Shown piece after piece: positions 18,125 to 24,908 of a stretch of 64,000 nt of DNA. Made by a program: the position numbers and the translations under genes. Source of the DNA: JAIRVZ01 sp031553415 (GTDB taxonomy: Bacteria > Bacteroidota > Bacteroidia > Bacteroidales > Azobacteroidaceae); the NCBI GenBank assembly GCA_031553415.1, contig JAVBLO010000027.1:9024-73023 (forward strand). The letters run 5' to 3'. Every line of letters begins with the position of its first letter. The first letter of the stretch is position 1. Under the pieces are notes generated by a model. The model worked only from the letters and a program-made list of their open reading frames with translations. It had not been told where the DNA came from and ran no database searches.

Positions 18125-19369
18125 ATGGAGTCATCCTCTCTTAAACTTTCTGTTGTTATCCCTGTTTATTTAGGAGATTCTTCTATTGAATTGCTTTGTG
18201 ATAAACTCGTACAAATATTGCCTGTCATAGAATCTGATTACGAAATCATTTTGGTCAATGATGCTTCTCCTGACCATTCATGGCAGAAAATAAAATCTCT
18301 TTGCCAAAATAATAAACGGATAAAAGGAATTAATCTAAGCCGGAATTTTGGGCAGCATCCAGCGATTAGCGCCGGACTAAAATATGCTTTTGGCGAAAAA
18401 ATCATAATCATGGATTGCGATTTTCAAGATTCTCCCGAAGATTTGCCCGAGTTATGGGAAAAATCACAAGAGGGTTTCGATATTGTGATGGCAAGGCGCA
18501 TTCAACGGAAGGAAAGCATTTGCAGAAGATTTATTTCATGGAGTTTTCATCAGATTTTGTCATTGAAAACCGGAAAAAAAATAGATCCAGCTATTGCTAA
18601 TTATGCGATTTATGATCGTAAAGTGATTGAGGAGTATTATGCACAACACAACAATAGAGCCTTTTCGGTTTTAAATCTGAAACAAAATTATTCTTTTGCT
18701 ACTGTTGATGTTCAGCAAAGAATTTCCGAAAGAGGAAAATCGGGATATACCCTGTCTAAACTTTTTTCTTTAGCATTTACTTTGTTATTTCCAGGAAAAA
18801 TAAACTTTTCAAAAACAATCTATGTTATACAAAAAACTATAAACATTGTATTAGAAGATTATGGTGTCCGGCTGATTCCGTTAACAGCTGAAAAAATAGA
18901 AATGCTACGGCAATGGCGCAACGATCCTGACATATCCAGGTATATGATATTCCGGGAATATATTACGCCGGAAATGCAGGAAAAATGGTTCGAGGAAAGA
19001 TGTAATCAGGATAATTACTACTTCATTATCCATTATGAAGGTAAGGATGTCGGACTCTGTGACATAAAGAATATTCGCTATGAGGAAAAGACTGCCGAAG
19101 GAGGTATTTTTATCTACGAAAAATTATATTTAAATAGTGATATTGCGATACGAGCTTCTTTGTGTGCATTGGATTTTGGGGATAAAGTACTTGACTTGAC
19201 TTCAGGAACTGCACGGATTCTTCGATCAAATAAGCGTGCTATTGAATACAATAAAATGTTGGGGTACATGCTATTACCCGGACAAGAAAATGAGGAAAAT
19301 CAACTCTATGCATTAATGCAGGAAAATTATTATAAACAACGAAAGTATTTAATTAATTTATTGGAATAA
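18125..19369 (+). CDS. GtrB-like GT2 glycosyltransferase fused to a GNAT N-acyltransferase
   Basis: A 414-residue bifunctional protein. Residues 1-235 are a GT2 domain of the GtrB/DPM1 (polyprenyl-phosphate sugar synthase) type: LSVVIPVYLGD, YEIILVNDASPDHSW, INLSRNFGQHPAISAGLKYA, MDCDFQDSPEDLPELW and MARRIQRKES. Relatives normally carry two C-terminal membrane helices; only a short hydrophobic stretch remains (about 213-222). From about residue 240 a GNAT domain follows, like those acylating amino sugars in surface glycan pathways (LRQWRNDPDISRYM, EKWFEERCNQDNYYFIIHYEG, RILRSNKRAIEYNKMLGY). It starts a tight run with ACP (2 bp on), ketoacyl synthase, reductase and radical SAM. I infer that the GNAT uses the ACP-borne acyl group made by the neighbours. 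The sugar is unknown. Confidence 0.85.
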   Translation: MESSSLKLSVVIPVYLGDSSIELLCDKLVQILPVIESDYEIILVNDASPDHSWQKIKSLCQNNKRIKGINLSRNFGQHPAISAGLKYAFGEKIIIMDCDFQDSPEDLPELWEKSQEGFDIVMARRIQRKESICRRFISWSFHQILSLKTGKKIDPAIANYAIYDRKVIEEYYAQHNNRAFSVLNLKQNYSFATVDVQQRISERGKSGYTLSKLFSLAFTLLFPGKINFSKTIYVIQKTINIVLEDYGVRLIPLTAEKIEMLRQWRNDPDISRYMIFREYITPEMQEKWFEERCNQDNYYFIIHYEGKDVGLCDIKNIRYEEKTAEGGIFIYEKLYLNSDIAIRASLCALDFGDKVLDLTSGTARILRSNKRAIEYNKMLGYMLLPGQENEENQLYALMQENYYKQRKYLINLLE

Positions 19370-19371
19370 AA

Positions 19372-19602
19372 ATGGGGATAACAGACTTTATTCAAAATTT
19401 TGCGTTACAGTTTGAAGAAACAGATACAACTTTGTTTACATCAGAAACTCGATTTCATGAATTGGAAGAATGGTCCTCTATCTTGGCATTGAGTATCATA
19501 GCTATGGTTGATGAGGAATATGGAATCCGCTTGAAAGGAGCAGATATTCGTTCTTCCACCACTATTGAAGATTTGTATAATATAGTAAAATCAAGAATGT
19601 AA
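19372..19602 (+). CDS. Dedicated acyl carrier protein with atypical WSS site
   Basis: A 76-residue acyl carrier protein. The helix II motif reads LEEWSSILALSIIAMVDEEY. By alignment with the WDSL pattern of small polysaccharide-locus ACPs, Ser36 is the likely phosphopantetheine site, and Ser35 replaces the usual Asp of DSL. The rest of the fold is standard: an acidic helix II-III face (IAMVDEEYGI) and a closing helix (TIEDLYNIVKSR). It lies 2 bp after the GT2-GNAT gene and 2 bp before the ketoacyl synthase, so it probably serves them and not bulk fatty acid synthesis. No phosphopantetheinyl transferase is in the window, so a housekeeping one must act. Confidence 0.88.
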   Translation: MGITDFIQNFALQFEETDTTLFTSETRFHELEEWSSILALSIIAMVDEEYGIRLKGADIRSSTTIEDLYNIVKSRM

Positions 19603-19603
19603 A

Positions 19604-20662
19604 ATGGCCTTTTTGGACGTAAAGAACGTTAAACTTGTAGGATTGTCTGCTTGTGTTCCCAAGAAGATAGAAGAGAACAATCGGTTGTCTATTTTATCAG
19701 AGGAAGAAGCGCGTAAAGTAATAGATTCTACCGGAATAGAAAGAAAGCGAAAGTCAGATCAGAGCACTTGTCCTTCCGATTTGTGCTATGAGGCTGCTGT
19801 CCGGTTGATTCAAGACTTAAGGTGGGACAAGAAAGATATTGATTGTCTGGTGTTTGTCTCTCAGGGTCCCGATTATTACCTTCCTGCAACTTCTTGTATT
19901 CTTCAGGACCGCCTGGGGCTCAGTTCGGATTGTTATACCCTGGATATATCTTTGGGGTGTTCCGGTTGGGTATATGGATTGAGTACGATAAGTTCTTTGC
20001 TGTCAGGAGGAACAATGAAAAAAGGACTTTTGCTTGCCGGAGATGTGTCATGGCAGAATTCACCTAAAGATAAGAGTACTTATCCGCTTTTTGGAGATGC
20101 AGGATCTGCGACAGCTATTGAGTTTGATGCCTCTTCCGAAGGATTTCAGTTCCATTTTGGAACAGATGGTTCTGGTTATGAGGCAATTATTATTCCGGAT
20201 GGAGGACTTCGTAATCCTCCCAGCCTTAGTTCTTTTGAGATGAAGGAAATAGAGCCTGGCATAGAGCGTTGCCGCTTCAATACGTTTTTGGAAGGGATGG
20301 ACGTGTTTGCTTTTGGAATCTCCAAGGTGCCCGAAACAGTTAATCGAACTTTGGAACATTTTTCCATGGACAAAGAAAAAATAGATTATTTTGTATTTCA
20401 TCAGGCGAATCTTTTTTTGAACGAAAAAATACGGAAAAAACTCCAACTTCCGGTAGAAAAAGTCCCTTATTCATTGAAGAATTTCGGAAATACCAGTTCA
20501 GCTACTATTCCATTGACGATGGTAACGGAGATGAAATACTTATTGGAAAAAGAAAAACTGAGTATCATGGGTTGTGGTTTCGGTGTAGGATTGTCCTGGG
20601 GTACGGTACTGTTTGAGACAGATCGGATTGTTGTGTCTGATTTGGTTGAGATGCAAGGTTGA
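19604..20662 (+). CDS. 3-oxoacyl-ACP synthase III (FabH-like ketoacyl synthase)
   Basis: A 352-residue KASIII of the thiolase fold with the complete Cys-His-Asn triad: Cys119 in LGCSGWVYGL, His266 in VFHQAN and Asn296 in NFGNTSS. KASIII enzymes condense an acyl-CoA starter with malonyl-ACP to give a short 3-oxoacyl-ACP. The N-terminal ID/TGIERKR segment and the LFGDAGSATAIE motif are typical. In this context (own ACP before it, own reductase after it) it probably makes a short or branched acyl chain for sugar acylation. FabH proper is usually in a fatty acid or plsX cluster, which this is not. Confidence 0.92.
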   Translation: MAFLDVKNVKLVGLSACVPKKIEENNRLSILSEEEARKVIDSTGIERKRKSDQSTCPSDLCYEAAVRLIQDLRWDKKDIDCLVFVSQGPDYYLPATSCILQDRLGLSSDCYTLDISLGCSGWVYGLSTISSLLSGGTMKKGLLLAGDVSWQNSPKDKSTYPLFGDAGSATAIEFDASSEGFQFHFGTDGSGYEAIIIPDGGLRNPPSLSSFEMKEIEPGIERCRFNTFLEGMDVFAFGISKVPETVNRTLEHFSMDKEKIDYFVFHQANLFLNEKIRKKLQLPVEKVPYSLKNFGNTSSATIPLTMVTEMKYLLEKEKLSIMGCGFGVGLSWGTVLFETDRIVVSDLVEMQG

Positions 20663-20690
20663 TAATCATTTGTATAAGAATAAAACAATA

Positions 20691-21434
20691 ATGTATAATC
20701 CATTTTCACTAAAAGGTAAAACGATTTTGGTGACCGGAGCTTCTTCTGGTATAGGAAAAGCGACAGCCGTGGAATGTGCTAGGATGAGTGCCCGGCTAAT
20801 CATCACAGGACGTAATCAAGAGCGTTTGAATGAAGTATTCAATCTTTTGGAAGGAGAGGGGCATTTCTCGTTTTGCGGAGATTTGTGCGATTCTCTTTTC
20901 CTTGATTCTTTGGTTAATAATTTACCCGAGCTGGATGGCGTGTTTCATTCGGCCGGAATTATCATGCATTTACCGTTCAAGTTTACGACGAACGAAAAGT
21001 TAGATAAGATTTTTGACATTAATTTTAGGATTCCTACTATATTAAGCAGCATTTTAGTTAGAAAAAAAAAGATAAAAAAGGACGGTTCTTTTGTTTTTAT
21101 GTCTTCTGTTTCAGGAGTTTTGGGTACTTATCCCGGAGGATCCCTTTATTCTGCCACCAAAGGAGCTATTAATGGCATGCTCAAAGGAATGGCTTTAGAT
21201 CTGGCTCCTCAAGGTATTCGCGTTAATTCTATTATAGCAGGGATGATTGAAACAAATATTATGCACGAAGAGATTGTTACGCCAGAGCAGCTCGAAAAAG
21301 ACAAGAAGAGATATCCGTTGGGTAGGTATGGCAAACCGGAAGAGATAGCTTATGCAGCTATTTATTTGTTGTCGGATGCTTCTCTTTGGACTACTGGTTC
21401 CAATATTTTGATTGATGGAGGAATTACTTTATGA
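20691..21434 (+). CDS. SDR-family oxidoreductase (FabG-like 3-oxoacyl-ACP reductase)
   Basis: A 247-residue short-chain dehydrogenase. The frame opens upstream, inside the KASIII gene, but ATG 20691 puts the nucleotide-binding motif TGASSGIG at residues 15-22, the usual place. Active-site residues are Ser around 139-140 (FMSSVSG) and Tyr153/Lys157 (YSATK). The C-terminus IDGGITL fits classical FabG-type SDRs. It most likely reduces the 3-oxoacyl-ACP made by the preceding KASIII to a 3-hydroxyacyl-ACP; this substrate is inferred from order. It overlaps the radical SAM gene by 4 bp (ATGA), so the two are translationally coupled. Confidence 0.9.
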   Translation: MYNPFSLKGKTILVTGASSGIGKATAVECARMSARLIITGRNQERLNEVFNLLEGEGHFSFCGDLCDSLFLDSLVNNLPELDGVFHSAGIIMHLPFKFTTNEKLDKIFDINFRIPTILSSILVRKKKIKKDGSFVFMSSVSGVLGTYPGGSLYSATKGAINGMLKGMALDLAPQGIRVNSIIAGMIETNIMHEEIVTPEQLEKDKKRYPLGRYGKPEEIAYAAIYLLSDASLWTTGSNILIDGGITL

Positions 21435-23092
21435 AGAATTTGTTTGTATTAATGGTTATTCCTAATTACCAACAAGGAACAAAAAATTATGATTCTTATT
21501 TCCCGTTGGGAATACCTTATGTGGTTGCTATCATTGAGAAAGCCGGATATGAAGTAGATGTTTTGAATCTCAACTTTGTAGAGGGAACAGGTAAGAAAGA
21601 AATTGCAGAATATTTGAAAAAAAAACGCTACGATTTGGTCGGTACGGGAGGTTCTGTCTTTGATTTTCATTCCATTCAAGCGATATTCGATGTGGTCAAA
21701 TCATTTGATCCGAATATTATTACTTTGTTGGGAGGCCGAATATTATTGTATGATTCCAAACTTATATTTGCTGAATTAAATGCCGATTATGGAGTTATTG
21801 GCGATGCGGATATTACACTACCTGCTCTTTTGGATAAAATCACTCAGCAGTCAGATATACAAATTGATAATATTATTTACAGAAATGGCTCCCGTATTTT
21901 AGAAACCCCAAGACAATCCAACCATCTGCTGATTGATACCATGCCTTACCCCAACATTGTGAAATGTGGGTATGCAAGTACTGTCGAAGACAAATCATCA
22001 ATTAATCATTATTTTCATTTTATAGAAGGAGCTTCGAAGAGCTATAGTATTGTTTCAAGTTTTAACTGTGTGAACAAGTGTACATTTTGTGCTAATTTCA
22101 GTACAATGTTCCGGCGAAGAACGGTGGAAAATATTGTTCAGGAGATGGAGTTTGCTATAGAAAATTACCAGGTTGACAGTTTTAATTTTGCAACCGATAT
22201 TTTTTCTGTTAATTGGTCTAATATAGAGCAACTTTGTAATGATATCAAGGCATTGAGCATCAAATATGGAAAAGATATCCGTTTTGTCATACCTATGATC
22301 ATGAAAGGTTTTACTGCAGAGAAAGCGCTGTTGTTGAAAGAGTCGGGTTGTAACTGTGTATTTTTTGGTTTTGAAAGTTACGACGATAATGTGCTCAAAA
22401 GTATGCGAAAGGGTATTACTCCCAGTGATATTGAGCATGTTGTTCGTATTTGTCGTAGCGTTAACCTGTCATATAGTGGATGTTTCATCTTTGGAGATGT
22501 GGCCGAGACGAAAGAATCATATCTCCGGACATTGGAGTATTGGAGGAAATATGGGAGGGGATTTATCGCCCTGACTCCGGTTTGCGTCTTACCCGGAACT
22601 CAATTGATGAATTATTGTACCACGAATGGACTGATAAAGGATAAACTTGAGTATTATAAAAAGATGTCCCGGAAACAGGGAGTTTATTTTTTATTATCTC
22701 AAAAGTTATCCCCACACATGACTTGCCGGGAACACAGGCAAATGCTTAATACCCTTCTTTCGCACATACTTAAGTTCCAACTGTTCAGTAAATGTATAGA
22801 ATCAAAGTTCAATACTTTAAACCAGTCATATAATATACAATATTGTTGCAGTAACTGTTCAAACGAGAACCGGAGGGATAATGTGTATTTCAGCTACGGT
22901 GGGATGTTGTCTATGTTGACTTGTCCTCATTGTGGAGCCATGAATTATATTTACAGGCTCCCGTCTACGGTATTCCATTTAATGATCAATGCTGGAGCAT
23001 TTTTGTTGCAGCACGCCGGTATGTCAATGATGAAGGTTCACTACCTCATAAAAACCTTGATTAGAAAAATTAAACATCTTCAAAATAAGTAA
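21431..23092 (+). CDS. Cobalamin-type radical SAM enzyme with C-terminal zinc ribbon
   Basis: A 553-residue class of radical SAM enzyme with an N-terminal B12-binding-like Rossmann domain (residues 1-140; PLGIPYVVAIIEKAGYEVDVLN, LVGTGGSVFDFHS). The radical SAM core has the cluster motif C213-NK-C217-TF-C220. FFGFESYDDNVLKSMRKG and the GDVAETKESYLRTLEYW segment complete the BchE-like pattern. After the core is an unusual tail with two Cys pairs, C473/C476 and C498/C501 (CSNC and CPHC), a probable zinc ribbon. Members of this superfamily do C- or P-methylation, cyclisation or ring rearrangement. It is last in the cassette, so it may modify the acyl chain or the sugar. The exact reaction cannot be predicted. 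Confidence 0.87.
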   Translation: MKNLFVLMVIPNYQQGTKNYDSYFPLGIPYVVAIIEKAGYEVDVLNLNFVEGTGKKEIAEYLKKKRYDLVGTGGSVFDFHSIQAIFDVVKSFDPNIITLLGGRILLYDSKLIFAELNADYGVIGDADITLPALLDKITQQSDIQIDNIIYRNGSRILETPRQSNHLLIDTMPYPNIVKCGYASTVEDKSSINHYFHFIEGASKSYSIVSSFNCVNKCTFCANFSTMFRRRTVENIVQEMEFAIENYQVDSFNFATDIFSVNWSNIEQLCNDIKALSIKYGKDIRFVIPMIMKGFTAEKALLLKESGCNCVFFGFESYDDNVLKSMRKGITPSDIEHVVRICRSVNLSYSGCFIFGDVAETKESYLRTLEYWRKYGRGFIALTPVCVLPGTQLMNYCTTNGLIKDKLEYYKKMSRKQGVYFLLSQKLSPHMTCREHRQMLNTLLSHILKFQLFSKCIESKFNTLNQSYNIQYCCSNCSNENRRDNVYFSYGGMLSMLTCPHCGAMNYIYRLPSTVFHLMINAGAFLLQHAGMSMMKVHYLIKTLIRKIKHLQNK

Positions 23093-23150
23093 TAAATTCC
23101 TATTCCCTCTTTAGTGGTTTCCGGAAAGTCAATCGTTCGTATTAAAACAA
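23091..23150 (+). repeat. 60-bp promoter repeat, copy A
   Basis: This 60-bp segment matches 24764-24823 at 51 of 60 positions by direct comparison, without gaps. Both copies lie upstream of a PUL gene and both contain the AGTGGT / AATCGTTC motif pair. The first two bases overlap the stop codon of the radical SAM gene. Confidence 0.8.
23111..23140 (+). promoter_or_regulatory. ECF-sigma-like promoter motif, site 1 (upstream of SGNH hydrolase)
   Basis: AGTGGT at 23113-23118 and CGTTC at 23134-23138 are separated by exactly 15 bases; AATCGTTC is complete. The same pair with the same gap recurs at 24.8, 41.1 and 48.0 kb. If it is a -35/-10 pair, transcription would start near 23145, leaving about 138 nt of leader before the SGNH gene. 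Confidence 0.6.
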
Positions 23151-23282
23151 TGATAAGGGGTGAGGTATATCCTGTTAGAAATTGCATTGTTAAGATAACT
23201 GGCTAAAGCACAAATAATTATAAGGTGTTTGTCCGGTAATGGAATCGTTGTCATTTTTCAATAACACTAATAAACAAAAATC

Positions 23283-24725
23283 ATGAAAAAAACAATTACT
23301 TATGCTTTTACAATCTTGTTTTTAGCTCTTTCAATGACAGTATTTAGTGCTGAAAAAATAAAGGTTGCCTGTATGGGAAACAGTATCACAGCTGGTTTTT
23401 ACAATTATCCGACACCTTTGGGCGCTATGTTGGGAGATGATTACGATGTAAGAAGTTTTGGAAAAGGAGGAAGCGGTGTTTTCATAGAAGACAGGTATGA
23501 ACAAGATGGGAATTATAGCTCTGTGTATGAACGCACACAGGAATGTAAAGATGCACTGGCATTCAAACCCAATATTGTAATTATCAAATTAGGTACTAAC
23601 GACTGCGGAGAGTTTTATCTTTGTCAAAAAAATTTCTGGTATACTGATTGTGTTAAAAAAGTTGACAAGCCTTATGCGTCAGCTCACTTTAAGGCCGATT
23701 ACATGTCTTTGATTGAAAAAGTGAAAGCTTTGCCTAACAATCCGAAAATCTACCTTTGCTATCCTGTGCACTTATACCCCAAAGGAATGTTTGGACAAGG
23801 CGCTTCCATGAATGCTGTTATCCTGGAAAAAATGCATCCGGTTATAGATGAAATTGCACGTGAGCAAGGTTTTGAAGTAATAGATTTACATACACCCACA
23901 TTAAATATGGAAGAAAATTTTCCTGACGGATGCCATCCCAACCACCAGGGGTCTTATATTATTGCTAAAGCTGTTTATAAAGGAATGACAGGAAAAACAT
24001 TTGAAGAAAAAAATGTTACTTCCTTTGTCCCGGAACTTAAAACTCCATATTGCATCATAAATAAGTACAATGGAAAGGTGTTGGAAGTAACTCCGTTTGG
24101 GACTACTTACCGTGTTTCAACAACTGATTTCGTAAAGGGCAACACAGCACAACAGTTCACATTTGAAAATCTTACCCATGATGTGTTCAGAATTAAGACT
24201 ACCTTGAAAAATGTGGATAACAATCCTTATTATTTGTCTATTCCTGTTAAATCCGGAAATGTTGTCTTACAGGAAATCGGGCTTAATTGGGGAGTTAATG
24301 ATAATCTGCTGTCTGTACAAGTGTTACCTAAAGGAGATGGATATTATACGATGGGGTTATGGAAAGAAAACTCTTATATGGGAGTGACCAAGTCTTCGGT
24401 TGTGGTGAAAGGAGGTAAAACAGCGATTGTTTTATCAGATTATGATGAATGGTCTATTGTAAAAACATCTGAAGTAAAGGAATTTTCTCACATGAAATCA
24501 TTAAAGAATACACAATATGATGTTATGGTGGAAAATGGAAATAGTATTATGGTGAAGAATGTCAATCCATCTGCTAAAGTAGTGCTTTATAATGTTTTTG
24601 GACAAGTTGTTTATTCAATGATTGCCGGCGGCAACCAGATTTTTATCCCTGTATCCAAGGGCTTTTATGTTCTTACTATTGATGAAGGGAAAGATATTGA
24701 GGCAATAAAAGTAATAGTACAGTAA
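23283..24725 (+). CDS. SGNH-family esterase with T9SS sorting tail
   Basis: A 480-residue secreted protein (signal peptide to about residue 21). Residues 25-235 are an SGNH/GDSL hydrolase: GNSITAG (block I Ser), GKGGSG, KLGTNDCG (block III Asn) and DGCHPNHQG (block V Asp/His). A beta-rich middle region (about 250-400) with WGVNDNLLSVQ and GLWKENSYMGV could be a ricin-type lectin-like module. The last 75 residues are a T9SS sorting domain (VVLYNVFGQVVYSMIAGG... GFYVLTIDEG). A carbohydrate esterase removing acyl groups from glycans is the likely role. It opens the second PUL block behind a 190-bp leader that carries the ECF-like motif. Confidence 0.87.
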   Translation: MKKTITYAFTILFLALSMTVFSAEKIKVACMGNSITAGFYNYPTPLGAMLGDDYDVRSFGKGGSGVFIEDRYEQDGNYSSVYERTQECKDALAFKPNIVIIKLGTNDCGEFYLCQKNFWYTDCVKKVDKPYASAHFKADYMSLIEKVKALPNNPKIYLCYPVHLYPKGMFGQGASMNAVILEKMHPVIDEIAREQGFEVIDLHTPTLNMEENFPDGCHPNHQGSYIIAKAVYKGMTGKTFEEKNVTSFVPELKTPYCIINKYNGKVLEVTPFGTTYRVSTTDFVKGNTAQQFTFENLTHDVFRIKTTLKNVDNNPYYLSIPVKSGNVVLQEIGLNWGVNDNLLSVQVLPKGDGYYTMGLWKENSYMGVTKSSVVVKGGKTAIVLSDYDEWSIVKTSEVKEFSHMKSLKNTQYDVMVENGNSIMVKNVNPSAKVVLYNVFGQVVYSMIAGGNQIFIPVSKGFYVLTIDEGKDIEAIKVIVQ

Positions 24726-24763
24726 ATTTTGTTGCCCGGTGTGATTTCATCTGCAAAAAAAAT

Positions 24764-24823
24764 AATAAATTCCTATTTTTCCTTTAGTGGTTTCTGGCGA
24801 TTCAATCGTTCCTATTAAAACAA
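24764..24823 (+). repeat. 60-bp promoter repeat, copy B
   Basis: The partner of 23091-23150, with 51 of 60 bases identical. Differences fall in the 14-18 region, between the two motif halves and just after CGTTC. The motif halves themselves are unchanged. Confidence 0.8.
24784..24813 (+). promoter_or_regulatory. ECF-sigma-like promoter motif, site 2 (upstream of SusD operon)
   Basis: AGTGGT at 24786-24791 and CGTTC at 24807-24811, 15 bases apart, within AATCGTTC. It would drive the SusD-DUF5004-DUF4961-SusC-SusD-SusC operon from about base 24818. Confidence 0.6.
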
Positions 24824-24908
24824 ACTGAAATATACGGTAAAAAATCATAATTCCATGAAATTTATCATTGAATCTGATATTAATTTCTATTCAAATTTTT
24901 ATATGCTT

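Noticed and set aside
19604..20662. The KASIII gene as the housekeeping fabH
   Set aside because: The enzyme core is FabH-like, but the neighbours are a GT2-GNAT, its own ACP and a radical SAM enzyme, with no plsX, rpmF or fabD nearby.
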